Below are positions 52,337 to 60,990 of a stretch of DNA of 64,000 bases, one piece after another. The DNA comes from an uncultured Clostridium sp. (GTDB taxonomy: Bacteria > Bacillota > Clostridia > Lachnospirales > Lachnospiraceae). The DNA is taken from assembly GCA_947575275.1 (NCBI GenBank), contig CANPMS010000003.1, forward strand, positions 57,911 to 121,910. The letters are read 5' to 3'. The number at the start of each line of letters is the position of its first letter. The stretch's first letter is position 1. The position numbers and the translations under genes are program-made. Under the pieces are notes generated by a model. It ran no database searches, had not been told where the DNA came from, and worked only from the letters and a program-made list of their open reading frames with translations.

Positions 52337-53263
52337 CTATCTGATTTTTAAAAGCTCCTCCGCCTGTGCTACCATCTCATCAATCATTTCTTTACAGGTC
52401 TGCTCCTTCGCCACCATACCTGCAATCTGTCCTGCCATAACCGTACCGTTATTGACGTCTCCCTCCTGGACTGCCTTACGAAGCATGCCCAAGGTTAAGT
52501 ATTCCAGCTCCTCAAAGCTCTTTCCCTCATTTTCCAGCTTAACATATTCCCGCGTCATCTGGTTTCTCAGACATCGAACCGGGTGTCCATGACTTCTTCC
52601 GGTGACTGCGGAATCAATATCCTTTGCCTTAATCACCCGTTCCTTATAATTGGGATGCACCGTGCACTCCTTTGCAACTAAAAACCGGGTTCCCATCTGC
52701 ACCGCCTCAGCTCCCAGCATAAACGCCGCAGCGATACCTCTTCCATCACCGATTCCTCCTGCTGCAATCACTGGAATTGAAACTGCATCAGCCACTTGAG
52801 GCACCAGGGTCATGGTAGTAGCCTCTCCAATATGTCCACCGGATTCCGTTCCCTCTGCCACAACAGCATCTGCTCCGTAACGCTCCATCCTCTTTGCCAA
52901 CGCCACGGAGGCCACAACCGGTATCACCTTAATTCCCGCTGCCTTCCACATGTCCATATATTTTTCCGGGTTTCCGGCTCCTGTGGTGACTACCCCTACA
53001 CCCTCTTCCACAACCACCTTGGCCACATCATCCGCATGGGGACTCATCAGCATAATATTAACGCCAAACGGTTTATCTGTCACTTTTTTCACTTTCCTTA
53101 TGTAATCACGGATAACCTCCGCAGGTGCATTGGCGCCCCCAATCAATCCAAGACCGCCCGCGTCTGATACGGCTGCGGCTAAATGATTTTCAGCCACCCA
53201 CGCCATACCTCCCTGAATAATCGGGCATTCAATCCCCAGCAGCTCTGTAATTCTTGTCTTCAT
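52337..53263 (-). CDS. fabK: Enoyl-ACP reductase II
   Basis: A 308-residue FMN-dependent enoyl-ACP reductase of the FabK type: ITELLGIECPIIQGGMAWVA, GGLGLIGGANAPAEVI, DAVVAEGTESGGHIGEATTM, PVIAAGGIGDGRGIAAAFML and the C-terminal TVMAGQIAGMVAKE. It carries out the last reduction of each elongation cycle. No FabI, FabL or FabV gene is seen in the window. It follows acpP by 63 bases. Confidence 0.95.
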   Translation of the reverse strand: MKTRITELLGIECPIIQGGMAWVAENHLAAAVSDAGGLGLIGGANAPAEVIRDYIRKVKKVTDKPFGVNIMLMSPHADDVAKVVVEEGVGVVTTGAGNPEKYMDMWKAAGIKVIPVVASVALAKRMERYGADAVVAEGTESGGHIGEATTMTLVPQVADAVSIPVIAAGGIGDGRGIAAAFMLGAEAVQMGTRFLVAKECTVHPNYKERVIKAKDIDSAVTGRSHGHPVRCLRNQMTREYVKLENEGKSFEELEYLTLGMLRKAVQEGDVNNGTVMAGQIAGMVAKEQTCKEMIDEMVAQAEELLKIR

Positions 53264-53326
53264 AACATTCCTCCAACCATCCTATTTGCGCAGTTAATTC
53301 CGCTGTTCAAAAGGAAGGTGCAGAGC

Positions 53327-53560
53327 TTACGCCTCTACACCTTTTTCCTTCAAGTAGTTCATCACATCACCAACAGTCAGAAGATTCTGCAAATCATCAG
53401 ACGGAATCTCAACCGAATACTCATCTTCAAGCGCCATCACCAGCTCAAACAGATCCAGAGAATCTGCACCTAAATCCTCTTTAAAAGAAGATGCTTCGCT
53501 GATGCTATCTGTGTCAACGCTTAACTGCTCTGCAATAATCTCTTTCATTTTCTCTAACAT
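53327..53560 (-). CDS. acpP: Acyl carrier protein
   Basis: A 77-residue acidic helical protein. The phosphopantetheine serine is in the motif LGADSLDLFELV near residue 37. AAGGAG lies eight bases before the ATG at 53560 (MLEKMKEI). A longer open frame of 23 codons upstream has no family match. It lies between fabH (78 bases) and fabK (63 bases). Confidence 0.96.
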   Translation of the reverse strand: MLEKMKEIIAEQLSVDTDSISEASSFKEDLGADSLDLFELVMALEDEYSVEIPSDDLQNLLTVGDVMNYLKEKGVEA

Positions 53561-53638
53561 GGTTTTGTCTCCTTTTGAATTAAAATTTATGATTGATTTT
53601 TTATAGAGGGAAATGGATCTTTTGCCCACTGCCCTGAA

Positions 53639-54601
53639 CTACCATTCCAGAAGTACTGCTCCCCAGGTCAGCCCACCGCCGAACCCTGCCAGCACCAGCT
53701 TATCCCCCCGTTTAAGGTATCCCTCCCGATTCATCTCATCAAGAAGAATTGGCACCGTTGCACCGGAGGTGTTACCATATTTTTCAATATTCATCGGCAC
53801 TTTTTCCAGGGGCTGCCCCAGCCGCTTTGCCACAGCCTCGCAAATCCGATAATTTGCCTGGTGAAGGATAAAATATTTGATGTCCTCAATCGGCGTTTTA
53901 CTTTCTGCCAGAACTTGATTAATACACTCAGGAACCTTTTTAACCGCAAACTTAAAAATCTCCTGTCCGTCCATGAAAATATATCCGAATTCAGGCTTCC
54001 TTCCGTTTAAAAAGTTTCCGTTACTTCTGGCTAAGCAGGACAGCGCCTGTCCCTTGGAGCCGTCAGAGCCCATAACGCTGTGAATCACACCCGCCTCTTC
54101 CAACCGCACAACCGCTGCCCCGGCTCCATCGCCGAACAGTACGCAGGTTCCCCTGTCACTCCAGTCCGTCAGCTTGCTCAGACAGTCCGCACCAATAATC
54201 AGCCCTGTCTTATAAACCCCCGACTGGATAAATGCCTGAATGGTGCTGAGAGCAAATTCAAACCCTGAACATGCCGCACTCAAGTCAAACGCCACTGCAC
54301 GTTCCGCTCCGATGGCTGCCTGAACCTGACACGCCCCACCAGGGAAAAACTGGTCAGGCGATGATGTCGCCAGCAATATAATATCCAGTTCTTCTGCACT
54401 TATACCGGCATTCTCAAGGGCACGCAGAGCCGCTTTCGCCGCCATGTCACTGGTTCCTTCCTCCAGTGCAATCCTCCGCTCACGGACTCCTGTACGAGTA
54501 ACAATCCACTCGTCATTCGTATCCACCAAATTTATCATATCCTCATTCGTCACCACTTGCTCCGGCACATAAGAGCCGGTTCCAATAATTCTGCCTGTCA
54601 T
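53639..54601 (-). CDS. fabH: 3-Oxoacyl-ACP synthase III
   Basis: A 320-residue initiating condensing enzyme that joins acyl-CoA with malonyl-ACP. The catalytic triad is visible: cysteine in FDLSAACSGFEFAL, histidine in YFILHQANYRICEA, asparagine in IEKYGNTSGATVP. GFGGGLTWGAVLLEW ends the protein. The ATG at 54601 (MTGRIIGTG) has AGGAAAGT before it; a GTG 12 codons upstream is rejected. It is the first gene of the run and is preceded by the FabT-type promoter region. Confidence 0.97.
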   Translation of the reverse strand: MTGRIIGTGSYVPEQVVTNEDMINLVDTNDEWIVTRTGVRERRIALEEGTSDMAAKAALRALENAGISAEELDIILLATSSPDQFFPGGACQVQAAIGAERAVAFDLSAACSGFEFALSTIQAFIQSGVYKTGLIIGADCLSKLTDWSDRGTCVLFGDGAGAAVVRLEEAGVIHSVMGSDGSKGQALSCLARSNGNFLNGRKPEFGYIFMDGQEIFKFAVKKVPECINQVLAESKTPIEDIKYFILHQANYRICEAVAKRLGQPLEKVPMNIEKYGNTSGATVPILLDEMNREGYLKRGDKLVLAGFGGGLTWGAVLLEW

Positions 54602-54675
54602 ACTTTCCTGCCCATTCTCCCTCGAATCATTCTGCACTGAAGAATCATTCTCAATTTATTTTTATTCTCAATTAT

Positions 54676-54688
54676 TTTGATATTCAAA
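54676..54688 (-). promoter_or_regulatory. Candidate FabT operator
   Basis: TTTGA-TAT-TCAAA, a perfect palindrome at about +9 to +21 from the predicted fabH transcription start. It fits the known FabT box of streptococci and lactococci (AGTTTGA...TCAAA type). Binding by the MarR protein at 42420 would block the fab run. Two 10-base direct repeats (ATTCTCAATT on the plus strand) follow at 54664-54673 and 54647-54656. Confidence 0.65.
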
Positions 54689-54703
54689 CTATTTTCGTAT
54701 CTT

Positions 54704-54732
54704 ATTTTATAAAAAGAATGGTGTTTTGTCAA
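54704..54732 (-). promoter_or_regulatory. fabH-operon promoter
   Basis: TTGACA, 17 bases, TAAAAT; start near 54697. A 10-base inverted repeat, TTTTGTCGAG/CTTGACAAAA (54724-54751), overlaps the -35 and may be a second control site. Confidence 0.85.
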
Positions 54733-54768
54733 GCAATGTTTCTCGACAAAATATATTTACCCGCCTCC

Positions 54769-55623
54769 TCAAATCAACCTCTGGTACACCTCCCTCTTTG
54801 TTATTCCCCGATCCTTTGCCACCAGTTTCATCGCCTCTTTCCGGTCAATTCCCTTCCTCAAGTAAAACTCCATATGCTCCTCAAGACTCAGCTCCTCCCA
54901 AGTCTTTTGCTGCGCCTCACGAATTTGAGAAAAGCTCTTTCCCTCTATAACCAGCACACACTCACCCTTCGGCTCCTGTGATGAATAGCGCCCAATGGCA
55001 TCTGTAAAGGTGGTACGGTATGCCTCCTCGTATTTTTTCGTCAGTTCACGGCATATTGTAAGCTTACGCTCCGCTCCCAGCACATCTGCCAGCTCCTTGA
55101 GGGTACGCACCAGATGATGAGGCGCTTCATAGAGAATCATAGTTCTGGTCTCATCTTTTAAACTCTCCAAAATCTGCTGCCGCTCTTTTTTATCTGTAGG
55201 CAAAAATGCCTCGAAGCAAAATCTCCTGGTGGCCAGCCCTGACAGCGTCAGTGCCGTTACACAGGCTGCCGGTCCGGGAAGTGAGGTCACTTCCACACCT
55301 GCTTCATAGCACTGTTTCACCAGCTCTTCACCCGGATCCGAGATTCCGGGTGTACCGGCATCCGTCACCAGAGCAATATTCACTCCCTGCTGCAACTGAC
55401 TTACCAGATAGCGTGCCTTATCAAACTTATTAAACTCATGGTAACTGGTCATAGGTGTTTTAATTTGAAAATGATTCAGCAGCTTGATACTATGGCGGGT
55501 ATCCTCCGCCGCAATCAAGTCTACCCCCTTCAGCGTATCAAGAACCCGCAGGGTAATATCATCCAGATTTCCTATGGGAGTCGCACACAGATACAGCTTC
55601 CCTTTTCCACTTCCTTCCGCCAT
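54769..55623 (-). CDS. rsmI: 16S rRNA (cytidine1402-2'-O)-methyltransferase
   Basis: A 284-residue tetrapyrrole-methylase-fold enzyme that methylates the ribose of C1402 in 16S rRNA. It has YLCATPIGNLDDITLRVLD, LIAAEDTRHSIKLLNHF, VTDAGTPGISDPGEELV, SLPGPAACVTALTLSGL and ILYEAPHHLVRTLKEL. Length is typical with a C-terminal helical tail. It follows the tRNA methyltransferase-like gene by 14 bases; the same pair is adjacent in Bacillus (yabB-yabC). Confidence 0.96.
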   Translation of the reverse strand: MAEGSGKGKLYLCATPIGNLDDITLRVLDTLKGVDLIAAEDTRHSIKLLNHFQIKTPMTSYHEFNKFDKARYLVSQLQQGVNIALVTDAGTPGISDPGEELVKQCYEAGVEVTSLPGPAACVTALTLSGLATRRFCFEAFLPTDKKERQQILESLKDETRTMILYEAPHHLVRTLKELADVLGAERKLTICRELTKKYEEAYRTTFTDAIGRYSSQEPKGECVLVIEGKSFSQIREAQQKTWEELSLEEHMEFYLRKGIDRKEAMKLVAKDRGITKREVYQRLI

Positions 55624-55637
55624 GTTCTCTCACCTTC

Positions 55638-56414
55638 TTAATACCCGTATATAGTATAAATCTCCTCCGAGTAGACTCCCGGCGCCTGGTAGACAATCAC
55701 CGGAGCCTCTACTCTCATCATAGAACGTCCGCCCCGGACTGCCTCAATAAGCACCATATTAGCTTCCTTATCCACAAAAGGGTGCACCAGCTTCATACGC
55801 TTCGGCTCCAGTTTATGGCTCTTTAAAACTGATATAATCTCCACCAGACGGCGAGGACGATGAACCACATAGAACCGTCCGCCCGGCTTTAACAAAAGCG
55901 CTGCCTCCCGACAAACATCCTCCAGCGTACATAGTACCTCATGGCGGGCGATTGCCTTCTGTGTATCCGGATTTTTCAGCCCATGACTGTCATCCATATA
56001 GGGCGGATTTGATGTTACCACATCAAAAGAAGCCTTGCCGAACAACCGGCTGGCTTCTCTTATATCACCCGTTACAATCTCCACCCGGTCCTCCATCCCA
56101 TTCAGACGCACGCTCCGCGCCGCCATATCGGCAAACTGCTCCTGGATTTCCAATCCAGTAAAATGCTTCCCTTCTGTTTTTATCTTTAGAAGGATTGGAA
56201 TAATGCCGGTTCCTGTACCTAAATCAATCACTGATTCATTCTGATAAACCTGCGCAAACCCTGACAGAAGTACTGCATCCATGCCAAAACAAAATCCGTT
56301 CTTTTTCTGAATAATACAGTAACCATTCCTCTGCAAATCATCAATTCGTTCATCTTCCCTGCATTTACTCTCAGTCCCTGACCAGGTGGATATTTTTTCT
56401 CTGTCGTCATTCAT
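55638..56414 (-). CDS. TrmN6/YabB-like SAM-dependent methyltransferase
   Basis: A 258-residue class I methyltransferase. The SAM loop is VIDLGTGTGIIPILLK and the base-flipping motif NPPY is in VVTSNPPYMDDSHGLKN, which marks N6-adenine enzymes. GYCIIQKKNGFCFGMDAVLL before the SAM motif is typical of the TrmN6 group, which modifies A37 of valine tRNA in E. coli. The N-terminal 35 residues are polar. The ATG at 56414 overlaps the ricT stop by eight bases. Target RNA is inferred from family only. Confidence 0.85.
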   Translation of the reverse strand: MNDDREKISTWSGTESKCREDERIDDLQRNGYCIIQKKNGFCFGMDAVLLSGFAQVYQNESVIDLGTGTGIIPILLKIKTEGKHFTGLEIQEQFADMAARSVRLNGMEDRVEIVTGDIREASRLFGKASFDVVTSNPPYMDDSHGLKNPDTQKAIARHEVLCTLEDVCREAALLLKPGGRFYVVHRPRRLVEIISVLKSHKLEPKRMKLVHPFVDKEANMVLIEAVRGGRSMMRVEAPVIVYQAPGVYSEEIYTIYGY

Positions 56415-57315
56415 CCAGCTTTGACTTTCCTTCCTTTCTCTCCAAAGCTTCCAGCTTCTTAAGTTCAAAATCATCCACATCCATTTTTCCCTTTTTACGA
56501 CGCGGTTTAAACTTAAGCTGTTCAACCTTATATTCCCGAATCTCCCTTTCGTCCTTATCCACCATTACAATCACTTTCACCAACTGCCGCAAAACATTAA
56601 CACTTTGCACCTCGCCCTTCAGCCCGTCGTCAGTAGTGACATAATCTCCAATTCCCGGCAGCTTACTGTTCAAGTACTGATAAGTTTCCTCCTCATTCTT
56701 TAAGCAGCACATCAGACGCCCGCAGACACCTGATATCTTCGTCGGATTCAAAGAAAGATTCTGTTCCTTGGCCATCTTGATAGACACAGGGATAAACTCA
56801 GAAAGGTAAGAATGACAGCATAATGTCCGTCCACAAACGCCCACACCACCCATAATCTTTGTCTCGTCCCTGACACCGACCTGGCGCAGCTCAATCCGTG
56901 TTTTAAATACTGCGGCCAAGTCCTTCACCAGTTCCCGAAAATCAATCCGCCCATCCGCAGTAAAATAAAACAGGATTTTATTATTATCAAACGTGTATTC
57001 CACATCAATCAGTTTCATCTCCAGGTTGTGCGTGCGGATTTTCTCCTGACATATTTTAAACGCTTCCTTTTCCTTCCTCCGGTTTACCTCCTCCCGGCTC
57101 TCATCATCCCTATTCGCCATACGGATTACAGATTTTAATGGCTGCATTACGTTATTATCCGAAACTTCCCGGTTGCCCAGAACCACATATCCGTACTCCA
57201 CACCCCGCGCTGTCTCTACGATTACATACTCCCCGCTCTTAATCTCCAGCTCTCCAGGAGAAAAATAGTAAATCTTGCCCGCATTCCGGAACCTTACTCC
57301 TATTACCTTTGTCAT
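56407..57315 (-). CDS. ricT: RicT/YaaT PSP1-domain protein
   Basis: A 302-residue PSP1-domain protein. The cysteine motifs GVCGRTLCCHSYL and KISGVCGRLMCC are those that bind iron-sulfur clusters in the RicA-RicF-RicT (Y-complex), which in Bacillus promotes RNase Y mRNA processing and development. RFRNAGKIYYFSPGELEIKS marks the N-terminus. The C-terminal tail is lysine-rich. It follows holB by 16 bases, as in Bacillus. Confidence 0.93.
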   Translation of the reverse strand: MTKVIGVRFRNAGKIYYFSPGELEIKSGEYVIVETARGVEYGYVVLGNREVSDNNVMQPLKSVIRMANRDDESREEVNRRKEKEAFKICQEKIRTHNLEMKLIDVEYTFDNNKILFYFTADGRIDFRELVKDLAAVFKTRIELRQVGVRDETKIMGGVGVCGRTLCCHSYLSEFIPVSIKMAKEQNLSLNPTKISGVCGRLMCCLKNEEETYQYLNSKLPGIGDYVTTDDGLKGEVQSVNVLRQLVKVIVMVDKDEREIREYKVEQLKFKPRRKKGKMDVDDFELKKLEALERKEGKSKLDE

Positions 57316-57331
57316 CTATCTTTATCTCCTT

Positions 57332-58324
57332 TTAATTTTCCTTCATCACCAGCATCATCAACTCCAATGCCAGCTCCATGTTTACGTTCGCATTAAGCTG
57401 CACCCGTGCCTTATCAATCGCTTTCAGCACCATTTCCAGTCCATCATACCCACTGTTTTTACTGATTTCACTTAGAGCCTGGCATTCATCCTTAAAGATA
57501 AGCTGGTTAATATCTGTGGTTACCTTATATACCAGCACATCACGATACCATAGCTGCATGAAATCCAGACACTCATTCATATCTAAATTTTCTTCCTTCA
57601 GTTTACGAATATAATCCAAAAGCTCTGAAATAGCCATATCTTTTATGTGCTTTAAAAGCCCCAGCATCTCCTGATGAAGAAGCTTAAAATTATCTGATGA
57701 TGCCAGTCCAATCGCCTTTCCCAGATTTCCCCGGGCAAACGCCGTATACACATCTGCATCTGGCTCCGACACTTGAAGTGTCTCTGTAAGGTATCCCTTA
57801 ACCACGAAATCCTGAAGCGGTTTTAGCTTTATTTGTACGCATCTTGATAAAATGGTTGGTAAAAACGCTTCCTGACTGGTGGTCAGTAAAATAATAATCG
57901 TATACGATGGCGGTTCTTCAATGGTCTTTAAAAGCGCATTCTGCGCCTGCTGTGTCATCTTTTCCGCTTCGTCCACAATATAAATTTTATAGTGACTGCT
58001 ATAAGGCCGCACCAAAACCGTATTGTTAATCTGTTTCCGAATATCATCCACACCGATGCTGTTAGGTTTTTCATGAGTGACATAAATCAAATCAGGATGA
58101 TTTCCGCTAAGCACCTGTTTACAGGCATGGCACTCCATACACGGATCGGGTATCCCCTTTTCACAAAGAAGCGTCAGCGCAAATGCGTTCGCTAAAGATT
58201 TCCTGCCCATTCCGATCTCGCCGGTCAGAATATAAGCATGGGATACTTTGTGATTTTCAACTGCTTTCTGGAAATGCCCCTTAATCTGTTCATGCCCGAC
58301 AATGTGGCGAAAGCTTAACATAGA
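57332..58324 (-). CDS. holB: DNA polymerase III delta' subunit
   Basis: A 330-residue clamp-loader subunit. The AAA+ fold starts SHAYILTGEIGMGRKSLANA (a Walker A variant, GEIGMGRKS). The zinc ribbon CMECHACKQVLSGNHPD follows, then IVDEAEKMTQQAQNALLKTI (sensor/DEAE region) and TILSRCVQIKLKP. With tau and delta it opens the sliding clamp. The start at 58324 has GAGGGG six bases upstream; the longer frame overlaps the next gene. Confidence 0.93.
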   Translation of the reverse strand, partial: SMLSFRHIVGHEQIKGHFQKAVENHKVSHAYILTGEIGMGRKSLANAFALTLLCEKGIPDPCMECHACKQVLSGNHPDLIYVTHEKPNSIGVDDIRKQINNTVLVRPYSSHYKIYIVDEAEKMTQQAQNALLKTIEEPPSYTIIILLTTSQEAFLPTILSRCVQIKLKPLQDFVVKGYLTETLQVSEPDADVYTAFARGNLGKAIGLASSDNFKLLHQEMLGLLKHIKDMAISELLDYIRKLKEENLDMNECLDFMQLWYRDVLVYKVTTDINQLIFKDECQALSEISKNSGYDGLEMVLKAIDKARVQLNANVNMELALELMMLVMKEN

Positions 58325-58429
58325 AGGCCCCTCACCTTTAGTTTTCAATTTTCTGTGCCACAAAAAAGTATAACACAATTTTATGATTCTGTATAGAAAA
58401 ATCCATTTCCAGCACCTTGTCATACCTAA

Positions 58430-59020
58430 TCAATTTGAGGTAATACCGGCAATCGTTTCCACGATTTCCGCCGCACAACGCTGCAGATTATCATTCCTGT
58501 ATTCTCGATGAACTCCCAGGCGTGCTAAATTCTCCACCGCAAAATCTGCCTCATCCGCCAGAAATCTCCGGCATAGCTCCGCATACTTCGGTTCCTTTTG
58601 CTGCCGCTCCCTGCTTAAGGCACGCTCCAGACGCACACCATCATCCACCGTTACATACAACGGTTCTACAAAGGTCTTCCCAAAATAGCGCCGTAATTTC
58701 TCATAAGATTCCAATGTCCCTATTGCCAGATAATCCGATACATTAAGGTCAATCTGTCCATCATCCACCGTTGCGTAACTCCATGGTCCACAGACCGTTT
58801 GATATGTACGCATCTCAATCAGCCTTCCGGTGCGCGCAAATGATTCCAGCACTTCCTCCGTTGTAAAACGGTACTCTATGCCGTCCGTTTCTCCTTCCCG
58901 TATCGGCCGTGTAGTATAGAGCACAATCGTCCGAAGAGCCGGACACCTCTCCAAAAGCAGCTTATAAAGTGTGTCCTTCCCTGATGCACTTTTCCCCATC
59001 AGATAAAATATTTTTCCCAT
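58430..59020 (-). CDS. Guanylate-kinase-like nucleoside monophosphate kinase
   Basis: A 196-residue P-loop protein. KIFYLMGKSASGKDTLYKLL is the phosphate loop (GKSASGKDT, not the usual GPSGSGKST), and VLYTTRPIREGETDGIEYRF matches the GMP-binding segment of guanylate kinases (TTRPxRxGExxGxxYxF). The lid and C-terminal part are divergent. GGGAGG precedes the ATG at 59020. In Bacillus the thymidylate kinase tmk occupies this place between yaaO and holB, so this gene stands in a tmk-like position. The real substrate could be a different nucleoside monophosphate. Confidence 0.75.
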   Translation of the reverse strand: MGKIFYLMGKSASGKDTLYKLLLERCPALRTIVLYTTRPIREGETDGIEYRFTTEEVLESFARTGRLIEMRTYQTVCGPWSYATVDDGQIDLNVSDYLAIGTLESYEKLRRYFGKTFVEPLYVTVDDGVRLERALSRERQQKEPKYAELCRRFLADEADFAVENLARLGVHREYRNDNLQRCAAEIVETIAGITSN

Positions 59021-59054
59021 GCTGTTCCTCCCGACTCTCCCAAAGTCCTTCCCC

Positions 59055-60572
59055 TTACAAAAGCCTCTGATTCCATCGCGAATCATCGACTACCTTAAGC
59101 TTATCGCCATTCTTATCCGCCATTCCCTGAACAGAAAGTCCCATTTCCCGATAACGGAGAATCTTCTCTACCATCACCTTCGACACCATCTCTCCAGGTG
59201 CAATAATGGGTATGCCCGGAGGATAAAGATATATAAATTCTTTGGAAATCTGCCCTGCACACTGCTCAAAAGGAAGTTCCTTAAAACCAGCCTCCATAGC
59301 TTCTGCAAGTGTTAGACAGACCTTAGCATACTCTTCCCATTGCATAGAGTCACTTATTTTTTCTATTCTGTCTCCCCATATGGTATCTGCCTTCTCTAAT
59401 CTTCCATCAATCTCCATCAACGCCTTTTCCACTCGGTAAAACGCCTGCTCCCTATCCAGCCAGGTGGTAATACCCACCAAATAATCCGTACCGCACAACT
59501 CCGGCTCAATTCCATATTCTTCACGCAGCCAGCTGCCTAGCATCTCACCAGTTAAATTTATGCAGCCTTCTGTTCCCCTGGTTGTACATCCTCTGCACGA
59601 CACTACAATCTTCGACAAATCCATATCAAACACTCCGCTGCGTCCGATTACCTCACTACCCGGAACATAAAGCGCCGTAAGTCCCTTAAGCGTCCCTCTC
59701 AGACGCTCCAGACGCCCTGCAAATTCCCGCATATGCCGCAAGCCGTCTGTCTCCATCTCATAAATGCACTGCTCAATCGCCGCCATAAAGACATATGAGG
59801 GACTGCTGCTCTGATACATCTGGAGATACTGCTCCAACAGTGCTGCATCAACCCGTTCACTACATAGATGAAGCACTGCTGTCTGTGTCAAAGAAGGAAG
59901 TGTCTTGTGCAGGCTCTGTATCACCACATCTGCCCCGCAGGAAATCGCCGACTTTGGAAACACCTGACCTCCAAAGGAAAAATGCGCCCCATGTGCCTCA
60001 TCAACAATCAGAGGAATCCCGTGGTGATGAGCCACCTTTGCAATTTCACAAATATCTGACACTATCCCATCATAAGTAGGTGACGTTATCAGCACTGCCT
60101 CCGTGTCGGGATGTCTCTCCAGCATTCTTTCCACATCACCTGTTAAAATTCCTCCTTGTATCCCCAAATCCGGCAAAATTTGGGGATATATATATTCTGT
60201 ATGAATCCCTCTGAGAATGGCTCCGTGATATGCAGATTTATGGCAGTTCCGGCTCATCAGAATCCGTCCGCCAGGGTTCACCGCGGCCGAAATTGCGCTG
60301 AGGATTCCCCCACTGCTGCCGTTTACCAGATAATAAGTCCTTTCTGCGCCATATACTCCTGCCGCCCACTCCATAGACCTCTTTAAAATACCTTCAGGGT
60401 AATGAAGATTATCAAACCCTTTTATCTCAGTTATGTCCACAGAAAATGGATTTGGAAATATACCTGCAGGTTCCTTCATTGCCTGTCTTTTATGTCCAGG
60501 CATATGAAGTGGAAGCATGTCCGACTGCGCATATGTTTTCAGTCTTGTAATCAGTAATTCTTCTTTTTTCAC
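59055..60572 (-). CDS. Orn/Lys/Arg decarboxylase family PLP enzyme (YaaO-like)
   Basis: A 505-residue fold-type I decarboxylase of the short, wing-less Firmicutes type. LPLHMPGHKRQAMKEPAG, TYYLVNGSSGGILSAISAAV and LIVDEAHGAHFSFG are followed by the PLP lysine in VIQSLHKTLPSLTQTAVLHL. Family members decarboxylate lysine, arginine or ornithine to polyamines; the sequence does not choose among them. The first good start is the GTG at 60572 (VKKEELL) after GGAGGAGACC. It is upstream of the guanylate-kinase-like gene, a Bacillus-like order. Confidence 0.88.
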   Translation of the reverse strand: MKKEELLITRLKTYAQSDMLPLHMPGHKRQAMKEPAGIFPNPFSVDITEIKGFDNLHYPEGILKRSMEWAAGVYGAERTYYLVNGSSGGILSAISAAVNPGGRILMSRNCHKSAYHGAILRGIHTEYIYPQILPDLGIQGGILTGDVERMLERHPDTEAVLITSPTYDGIVSDICEIAKVAHHHGIPLIVDEAHGAHFSFGGQVFPKSAISCGADVVIQSLHKTLPSLTQTAVLHLCSERVDAALLEQYLQMYQSSSPSYVFMAAIEQCIYEMETDGLRHMREFAGRLERLRGTLKGLTALYVPGSEVIGRSGVFDMDLSKIVVSCRGCTTRGTEGCINLTGEMLGSWLREEYGIEPELCGTDYLVGITTWLDREQAFYRVEKALMEIDGRLEKADTIWGDRIEKISDSMQWEEYAKVCLTLAEAMEAGFKELPFEQCAGQISKEFIYLYPPGIPIIAPGEMVSKVMVEKILRYREMGLSVQGMADKNGDKLKVVDDSRWNQRLL

Positions 60573-60632
60573 CCGCAGGTCTCCTCCCCTCTCCAAACAG
60601 ATATTCTTATGAATAGTTTATCATACAACTTC

Positions 60633-60661
60633 TTTACATTCTACAATCTTTTTATTATACT
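60633..60661 (+). promoter_or_regulatory. Promoter of the small gene at 60707
   Basis: TTTACA, 17 bases, TATACT, start near 60669. Confidence 0.75.
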
Positions 60662-60706
60662 GGATTGCGTCAGAAATACAAAAAACCATGAAAGGAGATA
60701 GTATCG

Positions 60707-60934
60707 TTGCGTGAGATGGAATTTAAAATGGAACGCCAGGGACTGGTGAATATCGGCGACAAAATCGAGGTAACCGAACGGGAAGGCGTTAATTACAGCT
60801 ATATCATCGAGCCCGCGGTCGCCATGTCCGGCTGCTATAAATCCCGTGACCGGCTTAAATCACGCCAGGGCATTGTAAAAGACATTCGCCAAAATGACCG
60901 CGGCTTTTATATAATTGCAGAATTTGATGAGTAG
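60707..60934 (+). CDS. Small conserved hypothetical protein
   Basis: A 75-residue protein with ERQGLVNIGDKIEVTEREGV and GIVKDIRQNDRGFYIIAEFD, a small beta-rich pattern suggesting an SH3-like or KOW-like barrel. It has no signal peptide or membrane segment. AAAGGAGA lies eight bases before a TTG start at 60707; the ATG three codons on would be 17 bases away, so I prefer TTG. The gene has its own promoter and is convergent with the membrane protein at 60978. Confidence 0.7.
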   Translation: MREMEFKMERQGLVNIGDKIEVTEREGVNYSYIIEPAVAMSGCYKSRDRLKSRQGIVKDIRQNDRGFYIIAEFDE

Positions 60935-60968
60935 ATATTAACTCAACTTACTGTTATATAAAAAGTAT

Positions 60969-60990
60969 GGACGGGATTCAATTCCCGTCC
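60969..60990 (-). terminator. Terminator embedding the stop codon of the 60978 gene
   Basis: GGACGGGA/TCCCGTCC with a six-base loop, followed on the minus strand by ATACTTTTTATA. The stop codon of the minus-strand gene lies in the loop. It may also serve the convergent gene at 60707. Confidence 0.75.
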
